Part shown: positions 15,504 through 25,751 of the stretch, piece by piece | Numbering within the stretch: position 1 is the stretch's first letter | How the letters are laid out: each line of letters starts with the position of its first letter | Source of the DNA: an uncultured Bacilli bacterium | GTDB taxonomy: Bacteria > Bacillota_I > Bacilli_A > RF39 > UBA660 | Assembly: GCA_934162445.1 (NCBI GenBank) | Contig: CAKPIT010000002.1 | Coordinates: forward strand, 1 to 64,000 | Direction of reading: 5' to 3' | Length of the DNA: 64,000 bases | Position numbers and translations under genes: made by a program | The notes under the pieces: model-generated | Database searches by the model: none | Told to the model about the DNA's origin: nothing | The model's input: the letters and a program-made list of their open reading frames with translations, nothing else

Positions 15504-16757
15504 CTATATTTCTTTTAGTTCTACTTTAGCACCAACATCTATTAATTTTTCTACAATATTTTCATAACCTCTTAATATGTGCTCAACATTAGTAATTCGG
15601 GTAGTACCTTGGGCCATAAGACCAGCGATTACTAAAGCAGCTCCGGCTCGAAGGTCGGTGGCAACAACATCAGTACCAGTTAATTTGGTAGGACCAACAA
15701 TAGTTGAGGTTTGATTTTTTATTCTAATATCGGCTCCCATTTGGTTTAAATATGGGATGTGCATAAATCTATTTTCATAAATTGTTTCTTCAATTTTACT
15801 TTTGCCATTACATTTTGTTAGTAGTGGTGTTAGGGGTTGTTGTAAATCGGTGGCAAAGCCCGGATATGTTTGGGTTTTAACATTGATGGCTTTATATTTA
15901 TCTTTACTGCTTACAATGATATAATCAGCCCCAATATCAAGAAATACTCCCATTTCTTCTAATTTGCTAGTTAAAGCTTCAATATGTTCAGGAATAATAT
16001 TGGTAATTTTTAATGGATCTCCTAAAGCAGCTCCTAAAATAACATAAGTTCCCGCTTCAATGCGATCAGGAATAACTTCATGGAAGCATTTTCCTAAGTG
16101 TTCAACGCCGGTTATTTCAATACTACTGGTACCTGCTCCTCTTATTTTGGCACCCATGTTGTTAAGAAGGGTGGCAACATTAACTATTTCAGGTTCTTTG
16201 GCTGCATTATCAATAATCGTTGTACCTTTGGCAAGAGAGGCGGCCAGCATAATATTTATGGTAGCTCCAACACTGGCAAAATCAAGATAAATATTAGCTC
16301 CTTTTAATTCTTTAGCTTCAACAGTATAGATATTATCATTATTAGTAACTGTTGCTCCTAAAGCTTCGAAGCCTTTAAGATGTAAATTGATAGGACGAGC
16401 ACCAATAGAACATCCTCCCGGTAAGGCCATGGTTACTTTTTTATATTTACCTAATAAAGCTCCCATAAAATAATATGAAGCTCGAAGTTTTTTGGTATAA
16501 GTATCAGGTATTTCAATATTTTTCATTTCATCACTATTAATTACTAATGATTCAGTTGCGCGTTTTACTTTAACATTTAAAAAATCTAAGATTTCACATA
16601 AAGCGTCAGTGTCAGTGATATCTGGAACATTACAAATTGTAACAACATCATCAGATAAAATTGCGGCTGGTATTAATGCAACAACACTATTTTTAGCACC
16701 ACTTATTCTGATAGTACCACTTAATGTTTTTCCTCCTTTTATTTCTAATACTTTCAT
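15504..16757 (-). CDS. murA: UDP-N-acetylglucosamine 1-carboxyvinyltransferase (MurA)
   Basis: 417 residues, exactly the family length from the ATG at 16757. It transfers enolpyruvate from PEP to UDP-GlcNAc, the first committed step of peptidoglycan synthesis. Key residues are the Lys22-Asn23 pair (SGAKNSVV), catalytic Cys116 in the loop LPGGCSIGARPIN (fosfomycin target), and DLRAGAALV near the C-terminus. A strong promoter lies about 110 bases upstream. Confidence 0.97.
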   Translation of the reverse strand: MKVLEIKGGKTLSGTIRISGAKNSVVALIPAAILSDDVVTICNVPDITDTDALCEILDFLNVKVKRATESLVINSDEMKNIEIPDTYTKKLRASYYFMGALLGKYKKVTMALPGGCSIGARPINLHLKGFEALGATVTNNDNIYTVEAKELKGANIYLDFASVGATINIMLAASLAKGTTIIDNAAKEPEIVNVATLLNNMGAKIRGAGTSSIEITGVEHLGKCFHEVIPDRIEAGTYVILGAALGDPLKITNIIPEHIEALTSKLEEMGVFLDIGADYIIVSSKDKYKAINVKTQTYPGFATDLQQPLTPLLTKCNGKSKIEETIYENRFMHIPYLNQMGADIRIKNQTSTIVGPTKLTGTDVVATDLRAGAALVIAGLMAQGTTRITNVEHILRGYENIVEKLIDVGAKVELKEI

Positions 16758-16870
16758 ATTTTTACCTACTTTCATCATTATTATATTGTTTTTTTTAGTT
16801 TTGGTACTAATAACCTATAAAGAATTATTATTTTCTAATATTTTGTTTAACTATAATAACTTCTATATAT

Positions 16871-16899
16871 ATCATAATCAATAACCTGTTAATTGTCAA
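16871..16899 (-). promoter_or_regulatory. Strong vegetative promoter for murA
   Basis: On the minus strand a perfect TTGACA (16894-16899) and TATGAT (16871-16876) are exactly 17 bases apart. Transcription would start near 16864, giving a leader of about 107 bases before murA. Confidence 0.85.
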
Positions 16900-16918
16900 A
16901 AGAAAACGAATGATTTTA

Positions 16919-17452
16919 CTAAGTAAAAAGATGAACAAGAGCTAGGATAAATAAAAGGAGGCTACCAATAATATTGGCAATTTTTCCATAAGTAAGGGAT
17001 AGTTTATTACCAATATTTAAGCCTAGATAGGTAAAAAGGGCACTAAAAGTAGAAAAGAAAAGACCAGCTATATAAATATTATCATGATGAGTACCAAGGG
17101 CTATACCTATTGAAAAACTATCAAGGCTGACACTGAAAGCGAAAAGGAGGGCATCAAAATATGTTTTAAATGTTTTTTTATCTTTGGAATCTTTAATACT
17201 AATAATCATTTCTATACTTAAAATAAAAAAAATAATGGTAACTAAAATATCCGGATCACTAATGATATTACTAATAATAAATGTACCAATAAGGCTACCT
17301 AGTAGAGGCATGAAATAGTGAAAAAGGCCAACTGTAGAGCTTAAAAACAGTTTGACCTTTTTAGTGGGAAGAATGGTTCCATAGGCAATGGCAAGCGAAA
17401 AGGCATCCATTGATAAACTAATAGCCATGATTATTAGTTGTATATAAGACAT
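16919..17452 (-). CDS. mntP: Manganese efflux pump MntP
   Basis: 177 residues and about six membrane helices, in two homologous halves. The paired motifs SMDAFSLAIAYG (N-terminal) and SLDSFSIGIALG (C-terminal) carry the conserved aspartates of MntP, which exports Mn(II). It lies between spoIIR and murA, as Bacillus ywlD lies near spoIIR. No manganese riboswitch is visible upstream, where only 26 bases separate it from spoIIR. Confidence 0.9.
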   Translation of the reverse strand: MSYIQLIIMAISLSMDAFSLAIAYGTILPTKKVKLFLSSTVGLFHYFMPLLGSLIGTFIISNIISDPDILVTIIFFILSIEMIISIKDSKDKKTFKTYFDALLFAFSVSLDSFSIGIALGTHHDNIYIAGLFFSTFSALFTYLGLNIGNKLSLTYGKIANIIGSLLLFILALVHLFT

Positions 17453-17478
17453 AAAATCACCTATAGTAACTTATTCTG

Positions 17479-18018
17479 TTATTTTTTGTTTGATGATAAA
17501 TATTTAGTAATCATTTCTTGAACAAAGGATTTGTATTCAACATCTTTAGGGAGAGTTTCCGTATCCATTAGGCATAAAGGAGGAAAAAGAACACACCACC
17601 AATTTTCACCATTACCATTTCCTAAAGTGATGACTAATGATTCATAGTATCCTTCTTCATATACGACGCCTTTATATTTTTTCGCAGGAAAATAATTAAG
17701 GCCATAATTTATGTGATAAGTTTCAGTTAAATGATTGGTCAATAAGGTGGTTTTAATAGTATTATCGAATGTTTGGTAATTAGATTTTAAAATAGACTTG
17801 GTTTCATTAACACTTTGACTATTCTTTAGTAAAACATTTAACTTTTCTTCTAGAGCTTCTTTGATTAAAAACTTGGTTTGTTGCGACTTATTACTGTTAT
17901 CGTTTGCTACTACCCGGAATCTAATGGCTTCATCGGGAATAACAACAATTTTATCTTCTTTATTTAGGTTGGAAGTGAAAGCTAAAAGAATACTGATTAT
18001 GATTAAATATTTTTTCAT
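17479..18018 (-). CDS. spoIIR: Stage II sporulation protein R
   Basis: 179 residues with an N-terminal signal sequence. The family hallmarks are AIRFRVVANDNSNKSQQ (31-47) and TLGNGNGENWWCVLFPPLC (131-149). In sporulation the forespore secretes SpoIIR to trigger SpoIIGA processing of pro-sigma-E in the mother cell. The order prfA-prmC-spoIIR is the Bacillus order. The start follows GAGTGGTG. Confidence 0.92.
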   Translation of the reverse strand: MKKYLIIISILLAFTSNLNKEDKIVVIPDEAIRFRVVANDNSNKSQQTKFLIKEALEEKLNVLLKNSQSVNETKSILKSNYQTFDNTIKTTLLTNHLTETYHINYGLNYFPAKKYKGVVYEEGYYESLVITLGNGNGENWWCVLFPPLCLMDTETLPKDVEYKSFVQEMITKYLSSNKK

Positions 18019-18069
18019 TTTAAAACACCACTCTTTCTTTACTTTATTAATGAGTGATGTTTATTGTTT

Positions 18070-18897
18070 TTAATCAATATTTTTTTCGACAAATAGCATT
18101 CTATCTTTAGAACTTAAATCTTGTTTGATAGTAATTTTAACATTATCTAAAGTGTTTTTTATTAAAGTTTCTAATGATTTGCCTTGTTGATAACCTATTT
18201 CAAAGGCTATTAAGTATTTTTCTTTTAAATATGGTTTAATATCATTTATAATGTTTTGATAACAATCTAAACCACTCTTACCGCCATATAAGGCAAGATG
18301 AGGTTCATTGCTTTTTACAATTTCTTCTATTTCTTCATCTTCTTTAATGTATGGGGGATTAGAAACAATAATATCATATGGTTCTTTATTAACATTATCT
18401 AACCAGTTACTTTGAATAAACGTAACATTTAAATTTAGGTTCTTGGCATTAGTTTTAGCTACTTCTAAGGCTTTAGGAGAAATATCAGTTAAGGTTACAT
18501 CAGCGGTTGGAAAAAACTTTTTTAAAGTTAGACCAATGACGCCACTACCGGTTCCAAGATCTAAGATTTTCGGAGTAGTTAAATTGTTTTTTATAATATA
18601 ATTTTTAATATTTTCTACTAATTCTTCGGTTTCAAAGCGAGGAATTAAAACATTTTCATTAATTGTATAATTTATACCATAAAAATTAACATTACCAATA
18701 ACATATTGAAGGGGTTTATTATTTTGTAAGGAGATTAAGGCTTTTTGGTACAGATCAACAGTTTTAGGGTCTACTTGTTGATCTAATATGGTTAATAATT
18801 CTAAAGAATTAACATTAAGAAAAGAAGCTAATAGCATTTTGGCATGAATACTTGATGTGTATTTTTTACCTAAAACTATTAAGTCTTCAATAGTCAT
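18070..18897 (-). CDS. prmC: Peptide chain release factor N5-glutamine methyltransferase
   Basis: 275 residues. It methylates the Gln of the GGQ motif of release factors, using SAM. The N-terminal helical domain is followed by a Rossmann methyltransferase with DLGTGSG at 113-119 and the catalytic NPPY at 180-183. The start overlaps the prfA stop by one base (TAATG), so enzyme and substrate are co-translated. Confidence 0.96.
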   Translation of the reverse strand: MTIEDLIVLGKKYTSSIHAKMLLASFLNVNSLELLTILDQQVDPKTVDLYQKALISLQNNKPLQYVIGNVNFYGINYTINENVLIPRFETEELVENIKNYIIKNNLTTPKILDLGTGSGVIGLTLKKFFPTADVTLTDISPKALEVAKTNAKNLNLNVTFIQSNWLDNVNKEPYDIIVSNPPYIKEDEEIEEIVKSNEPHLALYGGKSGLDCYQNIINDIKPYLKEKYLIAFEIGYQQGKSLETLIKNTLDNVKITIKQDLSSKDRMLFVEKNID

Positions 18898-19955
18898 TAT
18901 TCTTCTCCTTTTAATTTACGACGTTGATCTTCCATTGTTAATGCTTCTATTAAATCTTTTAAATCACCATTCATGATACGATCAAGATTATTAGTAGTAT
19001 AACCAATACGATGATCAGTTACTCTATTTTGAGGGTAGTTATAGGTTCTAATTTTTTCAGCACGGTCACCACTACCTATTTTATTACGACGAGCATCGCC
19101 TAATTCTTCTTCTTGTTTTCGTAATTCTTGTTCATAAAGCCTTGCTTTTAAGACTTTCATAGCTTGTTCTTTATTTTGAATTTGACTACGTTCATTTTGA
19201 CAAGTTACAACAGTATTGGTTGGAAGATGGGTAATTCTAACGGCACTATCGGTGGTATTTACCCCTTGACCACCACAACCTGAGGAACGATAGATATCTA
19301 TCCTAAGATCAGCAGGATTAATTTCAATATTTACATCTTCAGCTTCAGGCATTACTAGAACAGTGGCAGTACTTGTTTGAATACGACCATTACTTTCTGT
19401 TACAGGAATACGTTGTACTCTATGAGATCCACTTTCATATTTTAGTTTAGAATAGGCCCCATTTCCTTTGACCATAAATTCAATTTGACTAAACCCACCA
19501 GCAGTTCCTTCGATAGCATCAATTACTTCGGTTTTAAAGCCTTCTTTTTCAGCATATCTTGTGTACATACGGTATAAGTCACCAGCAAAAATATTAGCTT
19601 CATCCCCTCCGGCTGCTCCTCTTATTTCCACAATAACATTTTTGTTATCATTAGGATCTTTAGGAATTAGTAAAACTTCTAATTCTTCTTCTAAAGATGT
19701 TTTAGTGGCTTCTAAATTGGCTAATTCTTCTTTAGCCATTTCTTTTAATTCTTCATCTTTTAACATTTCTTTAGTGACAGGAATATCTTCTAATACTTTT
19801 TTATATTTTTTATAAACAGTTACTATTTCTTCTAAGTCGGCTAATTCTTTGGAAATTCTTTTGGTTTTATTGATATCTTTTAGAGTTGCTTCTTCCATTA
19901 AGACATCTTGTAATTCTTGATATTTATTTAAAGTTGCTTCTAATCTTTCTATCAT
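18897..19955 (-). CDS. prfA: Peptide chain release factor 1
   Basis: 352 residues. RF1 recognises UAA and UAG. The codon-reading tripeptide PVT is at 184-186 and the hydrolysis motif GGQ at 228-230 ([16 protein letters not shown]). The presence of RF1-type motifs, together with genes ending in TGA, fits the standard bacterial code. It forms an operon with prmC. Confidence 0.97.
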   Translation of the reverse strand: MIERLEATLNKYQELQDVLMEEATLKDINKTKRISKELADLEEIVTVYKKYKKVLEDIPVTKEMLKDEELKEMAKEELANLEATKTSLEEELEVLLIPKDPNDNKNVIVEIRGAAGGDEANIFAGDLYRMYTRYAEKEGFKTEVIDAIEGTAGGFSQIEFMVKGNGAYSKLKYESGSHRVQRIPVTESNGRIQTSTATVLVMPEAEDVNIEINPADLRIDIYRSSGCGGQGVNTTDSAVRITHLPTNTVVTCQNERSQIQNKEQAMKVLKARLYEQELRKQEEELGDARRNKIGSGDRAEKIRTYNYPQNRVTDHRIGYTTNNLDRIMNGDLKDLIEALTMEDQRRKLKGEE

Positions 19956-19994
19956 AATACTCTCCTTTTCGTTAATATTTTACCATAATATTTG

Positions 19995-20029
19995 AAAAAG
20001 AAGAAGATTAACTTTCTAATTCTTCTTCT
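19995..20029 (-). terminator. Terminator after rpoE
   Basis: A minus-strand AGAAGAA-rich stem (arms 20017-20029 and 19999-20010, one bulge) is followed by T residues. It overlaps the rpoE stop. Confidence 0.6.
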
Positions 20030-20445
20030 ACTACTACTAAATCTTTTAAATCTTCATTAGGATCTACAAAGTCATCATCGTCATCATTATCGCCAGAATC
20101 ATAGTTATCTTCTTCTATCTCATCTTGAACGATGGTATCATCTTTTGGTTCATCTTCCTCTTCATCATCGTCTTCAGTTACTTTTACAATTTTATCAGAA
20201 GTGTGTCTACTTCTTAAATCCCATGTTCCATCTTCTAAAGAAATAAATCTTTTATCAGTTGTTAATGATGTATAATAATCACCTATTTTTTCTTCATATG
20301 TTTTTTCTGGTAATTCAAGGAGCCTTACAATTTTTTGAAATAAATAGGCAGTATTTTGTTTTCCTTCTTCTTCTAGTATTTTGTAGGTTATATCTTTATT
20401 TGATAATAACTCTAAATCTTCTTTTTTCATTTTTGCTAGCTTCAT
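20008..20445 (-). CDS. rpoE: RNA polymerase delta subunit
   Basis: 145 residues. The folded N-terminal HARE-HTH domain (about 1-80) includes DITYKILEEEGK and ISLEDGTWDLRSRH. It is followed by an extremely acidic, disordered tail rich in Asp and Glu. This two-part layout defines delta of Firmicutes, which promotes polymerase recycling. It lies beside argS as in Bacillus. Start with AGGAGGAATT upstream. Confidence 0.93.
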   Translation of the reverse strand: MKLAKMKKEDLELLSNKDITYKILEEEGKQNTAYLFQKIVRLLELPEKTYEEKIGDYYTSLTTDKRFISLEDGTWDLRSRHTSDKIVKVTEDDDEEEDEPKDDTIVQDEIEEDNYDSGDNDDDDDFVDPNEDLKDLVVVEEELES

Positions 20446-20557
20446 AAATAATTCCTCCTAAGCTAAAAGCATTATATGCATCAGGTTTTTATTTGTGTAT
20501 TAAATCATACAAATTTATAGCATATTTTATAGGAAATGACAATACCTTTTTTAATAT

Positions 20558-22306
20558 TTACATTTTTTCTGGAACTTCTATTCCTAAAAGGTTAAGTAAT
20601 TCAAGATTGGTATCTTTAACAAGATTAGTTAGAGTTAACCAACTTTCACGAATATTATTATCTTGTTCTTTCAAGATATGATGTTCTTCATAGAAACGAC
20701 TATAAAGACTTGTTAGGTTATATAAATAATCGGCAATAACATTTAATTCTTTATTATTATAGGCTTTATGTAAAATATTATTCTTCTCAAGAAGATAAAG
20801 AATTAATTCTTTTTCTGTACCTGTTGGGATATTAGTATAGTGTTTATAACTTATGTTGTTAAGAGAGGCTTTGCGTAAAATAGATTTCATACGAATGGTA
20901 TTGTATAAAAGATAAGGACCAGTTTTACCTTCAACATCAATAAATTTGGCAGGATCAAAGATATAGTCTGTAGTACGGTTAGAGATAATATCAGCATATT
21001 TGATAGCAGCAATAGTAACTTTTTCGGCAATTTCATCTTTTTCTTGATTATCCATATCTTTATGCATATGAGAAATAATTTCTTCTTTAACGCTTGCTAG
21101 TAGAGATTTTAAACTAGCAGCTTCGCCATCTCTTGTTTTAAATGGTTTACCATCTTTACCGTTCATGGTTCCGAAGCCATAGTGGTTTAGTTTGGTATTT
21201 GAATTGACAAGACCAGTTTTATATGAAGCTCTAAATACTTGTTCGAAGTATAAAGATTGTCTGATATCGGCTATATACCAAATTTCATCGGGTGCAAAAC
21301 GACTCATCCTTGAAGTGATGGTGGCTAGTTCTCTTGTAGCATAAAGGGTGGCCCCATTACTTTTAATAACTACTAATGGTGGCATAGGGGCTTTATCGGT
21401 ATCTAGTTTAACATCAACAATTTTAGCGCCTTCACTATCAATTAAGTAACCAGAATCTTCCATTATTTTTAAAGTTTCAGGGATATATTTGTAGCTATCA
21501 CTTTCCCCTTCCCATAAATCAAAATCAGTATTAAGGCGTTTATATAGTTTTTTAATATCTTTAACTGAAAGTTCTTTGATTTTATTCCATAGGGCTACAT
21601 AACCTTTATTACTATTATTTTCAAGTTCCTTAGTTATTTGTTGAACCTCTTGCATGATCGTTTCATCTTCTTTAGCTTTAATGCTGGCAGTTGGATAAAG
21701 CTTATCAAGTTCTTCGCCGGTAATTGGTAATTCGTCCCACTTTTCTTCTTCTTGACCACTAAAATAGTTTAAGTTTGGATAACGAGTCTTTAATTCATAA
21801 ATAACCATACCAGATTGGCGGCCAATATCGCCAAAGTGAACATCGGCTATTACTTCTTTACCAAGGTATTTAGTTAATCTTTTAATAGCTTCACCAATAT
21901 TGGCACTACGAAGATGACCAACATGAAGGGTTTTAGCAATATTGGCACCACCATAGTCAATCATAATTTTTGTCTTTTCTAGTTTTTCCACATCTTTTGA
22001 TGGATCAGAAATAATGTTTTCCACAAAAGTTGTTAATAACTCTTTTTTAAAACTTAAATTAACAAAACCGGCTCCTGCTATATTAATATTTTCGAAGTAG
22101 TTTGTTTCTTCAAGAGCGTCAGCAATAGTAGTTGCTATTTCATGAGGAGATTTATGCATTATTTTGGCTAATTTCATAGCATCATTTATTTGGTAATCCC
22201 CAAGGTCTTTTCTACTGTTTGGAATTAAACTTATTTCCATTATTGGTAAGTCATGTTCTTGTAATTTTTTTAATATTTCTTTATTTACAGTTGTTAAAAT
22301 ACTCAT
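20558..22306 (-). CDS. argS: Arginyl-tRNA synthetase
   Basis: 582 residues, a class I synthetase. The HIGH motif reads HVGH (AKTLHVGHLRSANIG), and the KMSKS region reads FKTRDG, as usual for ArgRS. The C-terminal DALR anticodon-binding domain ends in LLGIEVPEKM. Its ATG at 22306 overlaps the stop of the DUF1934 gene (ATGA), with GGAGG inside that gene, so the two are translationally coupled. Confidence 0.97.
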   Translation of the reverse strand: MSILTTVNKEILKKLQEHDLPIMEISLIPNSRKDLGDYQINDAMKLAKIMHKSPHEIATTIADALEETNYFENINIAGAGFVNLSFKKELLTTFVENIISDPSKDVEKLEKTKIMIDYGGANIAKTLHVGHLRSANIGEAIKRLTKYLGKEVIADVHFGDIGRQSGMVIYELKTRYPNLNYFSGQEEEKWDELPITGEELDKLYPTASIKAKEDETIMQEVQQITKELENNSNKGYVALWNKIKELSVKDIKKLYKRLNTDFDLWEGESDSYKYIPETLKIMEDSGYLIDSEGAKIVDVKLDTDKAPMPPLVVIKSNGATLYATRELATITSRMSRFAPDEIWYIADIRQSLYFEQVFRASYKTGLVNSNTKLNHYGFGTMNGKDGKPFKTRDGEAASLKSLLASVKEEIISHMHKDMDNQEKDEIAEKVTIAAIKYADIISNRTTDYIFDPAKFIDVEGKTGPYLLYNTIRMKSILRKASLNNISYKHYTNIPTGTEKELILYLLEKNNILHKAYNNKELNVIADYLYNLTSLYSRFYEEHHILKEQDNNIRESWLTLTNLVKDTNLELLNLLGIEVPEKM

Positions 22307-22665
22307 AATATCCTCCATTCTATTTGATAAATATGATTATAATTATTACCATCAATGTTATATTCAACTTCATAATTATTATCGTTTCTTTTTATTTGAT
22401 AAGTTTTAAGTTTAACATATCCACAGCGTTTTGTATCTTTTAAATAGATTTCAAAATCATTTTCACTGTTTTCTTTATATTTGTAACTTAGAATTATTTC
22501 AGCAGTTTCACGAAGCAGAATATCATCGTTAATAAATAAGGTTACTAAGGCATTTTGATCTTGATATTTAATTATTTTCTTTTTAGGATCATATTTACCT
22601 TCACCTTCATAAATTTGACAATCATCTTTACTTATAATTTTGGCTTTAATTAATACTTTTTTCAT
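22303..22665 (-). CDS. DUF1934 (YwiB-like) beta-barrel protein
   Basis: 120 residues of alternating beta strands, starting MKKVLIKAKIISKDD and ending YNHIYQIEWRIL. This pattern and the position directly before argS match the DUF1934/YwiB family, a calycin-like barrel of unknown function. It ends with TGA overlapping the argS start. Confidence 0.8.
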   Translation of the reverse strand: MKKVLIKAKIISKDDCQIYEGEGKYDPKKKIIKYQDQNALVTLFINDDILLRETAEIILSYKYKENSENDFEIYLKDTKRCGYVKLKTYQIKRNDNNYEVEYNIDGNNYNHIYQIEWRIL

Positions 22666-22770
22666 GGAAACTCCTTTTTCTCTTTGTGATTATAACAAAA
22701 AATAGAAAAAGTTACAACTATTAGGTTTGATTAAGTGAATTTTGGATATTACTATTAGTGGGTGAAAACG

Positions 22771-24717
22771 ATGAAAATATTTAAAAGAAGTTTAAAAATC
22801 ATGGGAATAGCAATGGGAATTTTTATAGCTGCACATATTGCTATATACACTTATGCGAAAGTAACACCTAAAATTGAAATTAAAAATGCTAATAGTTTTA
22901 TGTTATTTGATAGTAATAATGAAGTGTTTTTTCAAGGGAGTGGATCAAGGGAATGGGTAGGACTTGATGATATTTCTCCTTATGTAATTAAGGCTACAAT
23001 TGATACTGAGGATAAGTGGTTTTATAAACATAAAGGGTTTGATTACTTAAGAATTATGAAGGCTATTTTTATTAATATTGTTAATAGAAAAACGAGTCAG
23101 GGGGCAAGTACTATTACCCAACAGTATGCCAAGAATTTGTTTTTAGATTTTGATAAGACGTGGAAAAGAAAATGGGATGAGATGTGGTATACAATTGAAA
23201 TTGAGGCTCATTATGGAAAAGATGAAATCTTGGAAGGATATTTAAATACAATCAATTATGGTCATGGAAAGTATGGAATTGAAAATGCTAGTAGATTCTA
23301 TTTTGGAAAAAGTGCAAAGAATTTAACCTTGGCAGAAGCGGCAATGCTTACAGGAATTCCAAAGTCTCCTAGTAATTATTCACCTCTTGTTAATTTAGAA
23401 AAGGCAACCAAAAGACAACAATTAATTCTTAAGAATATGTTAAAAGATAAGATTATTTCTAAAGCAGAATATAATAAGGCAATTGATGAAGAGTTATTCT
23501 TTGTGGGAAAAGAAGATGATATCTTATTAGAGAGTGTAATGTATTATCAAAATGCAGTTACTGAAGAACTTAGAGGCTTAAAAGAAATTAAGGATACTTT
23601 TTTAGAAAAGGGAGGATTAAAAGTATATACTAGTCTTGATTTAAAGATGCAAAAGGAACTTGAGAGTATTACAAAGGAGACAATGCCTGATAGTGAACTT
23701 GAGACGGCTAGTGTTATGATGAATCCTTATAATGGCAGAATTATAGCTCTTGTGGGGGGTAAAAATTATAGTAAATCCGAGTTTAACCGGGCGGTTGATG
23801 CTAGAAGACAAGTAGGGTCAACGATGAAACCATTTTTATATTATGCGGCTTTAGAAAACGGATTTACCGCATCGACTACTTTTACCAGTCAAGAGACTAC
23901 TTTTACTTTTAATAGTAAAGATACTTATTCGCCTAAAAATTATAATGATACTTATGGTCATAAACCAATTTCTATGGCTACGGCTATCGCTTATTCTGAA
24001 AATGTGTATGCTGTTAAAACCCATATGTTTTTGGGAGAAGATACCCTTATTAATATGGCAAGACGAGTGGGAATTACGGCTAAACTTGATAAAGTACCTT
24101 CTCTTGCACTTGGAACTAGTGAAATTAGTATGTTAGAAATGGCGGCGGGATACTCTGCTTTTGCCAATAATGGTTATAAAGTTAAACCACATTTAATTAC
24201 AAAGGTAGTAGATAAGGAAGGTAATGTTTTATATGAGGCGAATGAGGAAAAAGATTTAATTTTAAATTCTAGTTTAACTTTTATTTTAGATAATTTACTT
24301 ACTACTACTTATAATCAAGCATTTATTGATTATAATTATCCAACAGCTGTTAATTTAGCAAGTCGAATGACGCATAAATATGCTTTAAAAAGTGGTACAA
24401 CTAATACGGATAACTGGTATATTGGATATAATAAAGATATTGTAACAGCCGTGTGGTGTGGGTATGATGATAACAGAAATCTTTCTTCTAAGGAATATAA
24501 ATATGCCCAAAATATTTGGTTAAAGGCAATGGAAGGATTTATGAGTGATAAGGTTGATGATTGGTATAAACAACCTAGTAATGTGACTAGTGTTTTAGTA
24601 AATCCGATTACAGGAAAGCCTGCTACTGATAATGACGATAAAAAGGTGGAAATGTATTATATAAAAGGAACAGAACCACATGAAGATGATCCTGTTTTTG
24701 ATGAAAAAGGTTGGTAG
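22771..24717 (+). CDS. Class A penicillin-binding protein (transglycosylase/transpeptidase)
   Basis: 648 residues. A short cytoplasmic start and a membrane helix (about 10-30) precede a GT51 glycosyltransferase (catalytic Glu80 in EDKWFYKHKGFD, then GASTITQQYAKN). The transpeptidase domain follows, with STMK at 350-353, SEN at 409-411 and KSGT at 540-543. It polymerises and cross-links peptidoglycan outside the membrane. The ATG at 22771 is preferred over a GTG nine bases earlier, which overlaps the GTGGGTGA ribosome-binding site. It is divergent from the argS operon and followed by gerQ. Confidence 0.94.
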   Translation: MKIFKRSLKIMGIAMGIFIAAHIAIYTYAKVTPKIEIKNANSFMLFDSNNEVFFQGSGSREWVGLDDISPYVIKATIDTEDKWFYKHKGFDYLRIMKAIFINIVNRKTSQGASTITQQYAKNLFLDFDKTWKRKWDEMWYTIEIEAHYGKDEILEGYLNTINYGHGKYGIENASRFYFGKSAKNLTLAEAAMLTGIPKSPSNYSPLVNLEKATKRQQLILKNMLKDKIISKAEYNKAIDEELFFVGKEDDILLESVMYYQNAVTEELRGLKEIKDTFLEKGGLKVYTSLDLKMQKELESITKETMPDSELETASVMMNPYNGRIIALVGGKNYSKSEFNRAVDARRQVGSTMKPFLYYAALENGFTASTTFTSQETTFTFNSKDTYSPKNYNDTYGHKPISMATAIAYSENVYAVKTHMFLGEDTLINMARRVGITAKLDKVPSLALGTSEISMLEMAAGYSAFANNGYKVKPHLITKVVDKEGNVLYEANEEKDLILNSSLTFILDNLLTTTYNQAFIDYNYPTAVNLASRMTHKYALKSGTTNTDNWYIGYNKDIVTAVWCGYDDNRNLSSKEYKYAQNIWLKAMEGFMSDKVDDWYKQPSNVTSVLVNPITGKPATDNDDKKVEMYYIKGTEPHEDDPVFDEKGW

Positions 24718-24765
24718 TATAAATTTATTCATTTTAGCATATATTTTTCTCGAAAGGATGATATT

Positions 24766-25098
24766 ATGAATAATAATTATGGAGGATTTGTTAATCCTAA
24801 TCAAGGTACAGAGCCTCCTTATCAAAATTTTAATTACAATCAAGGAAATATGACTAATCCAAATGAGGCTCCTTATGCTGAGAATATTTTGGAACTTAAT
24901 ATAGGAAAAACAGCGAATTTTTATATGTCATATTCTGATTCTTTGGAGTGGCGGGACCGAGTATTTTCAGGTGTTATTGTAGCGGCTGGAAGAGATTATG
25001 CAGTTATTAGGGATAGTAATACTAATCGTAACTTTCTATTATGGACCGTTTATCTTAATTATGTAGAATTTTTAGAAAATATTATTCTTAAAAGATAA
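24766..25098 (+). CDS. gerQ: Spore coat protein GerQ
   Basis: 110 residues. The N-terminal half is low-complexity (Asn, Gln, Pro, Tyr). The C-terminal half is the GerQ domain: ENILELNIGKTANFYMSY, then FSGVIVAAGRDYAVIRD and the hydrophobic WTVYLNYVEF. GerQ is a transglutaminase-cross-linked coat protein needed for cortex lysis by CwlJ in Bacillus. The start follows GAAAGGATG. Confidence 0.88.
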   Translation: MNNNYGGFVNPNQGTEPPYQNFNYNQGNMTNPNEAPYAENILELNIGKTANFYMSYSDSLEWRDRVFSGVIVAAGRDYAVIRDSNTNRNFLLWTVYLNYVEFLENIILKR

Positions 25099-25151
25099 AA
25101 ATTGTTTCTTCTCTTGTTATTTGTTATAATAAGAATGAGGATGTGATATGA

Positions 25152-25682
25152 ATGATTTATTTAATTATTGGAGGCTTGGTTGTTGTTTTCGGGTTAATCA
25201 TATTCTTTATGATTAAATATTACCGTAATAAGTATAATTTTCTTTATATTAAAGTGAAGGAAGCTGATAATAATTTAGATATTTTATTACAGAAACAAGA
25301 AGAAATTCTTTTAAAAATAGTACCTATTTTAGAAAAAGCGAAAATTAAAGACATTCCCGTGGTGGTTAAAGTTAAATCAATGCGATTAACACATCAAAAG
25401 TTATATCAAGAATTAATGAAGATGACAGAAGAAATGTTAAAATTAATTGATGAAAATGAAGAGAAAATTGACAATAAAAAGCTTAATTCTTTAATGGATA
25501 AGTTAGAAGAAAATGAAAATGATTTACGAGGCGCTTTAAAATATTATAATGATAATAGTGAAGAAATTAATTATTTAGCACATAAGTTTCCTGCTAATAT
25601 AGTTAAAAAAGTTTTTCATTATCAAGATGTTGATACTTATAAAATAAAGAGAAGAGAAACTTTTGAGATTTTAAAAAATTAA
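25152..25682 (+). CDS. LemA-like membrane protein
   Basis: 176 residues. One N-terminal membrane helix (MIYLIIGGLVVVFGLIIFFMI) is followed by a helical, highly charged domain. The end NDLRGALKYYNDNSEEINYL then KFPANIVKKVF resembles the LemA signature (YN...N..I..FP.N), as does the ILLKIVPIL helix. The match is distant and function is unknown. It follows gerQ by 53 bases and ends at a strong terminator. Confidence 0.6.
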   Translation: MIYLIIGGLVVVFGLIIFFMIKYYRNKYNFLYIKVKEADNNLDILLQKQEEILLKIVPILEKAKIKDIPVVVKVKSMRLTHQKLYQELMKMTEEMLKLIDENEEKIDNKKLNSLMDKLEENENDLRGALKYYNDNSEEINYLAHKFPANIVKKVFHYQDVDTYKIKRRETFEILKN

Positions 25683-25700
25683 TATATTTGAAACCTTAGA

Positions 25701-25734
25701 AAAAGGACTGTTACTAATTAGGTACAGTCCTTTT
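25701..25734. terminator. Bidirectional terminator between the LemA-like gene and ung
   Basis: AAAAGGACTG and CAGTCCTTTT form a 10-bp stem around a 14-base loop, with A and T flanks on both sides. It serves the convergent genes on each side. Confidence 0.85.
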
Positions 25735-25751
25735 AAATATATATCTTAAAA

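Noticed and set aside
24595..24843. Minus-strand ORF opposite the PBP/gerQ junction
   Set aside because: Overlaps two well-supported genes on the other strand and shows no recognisable motif.
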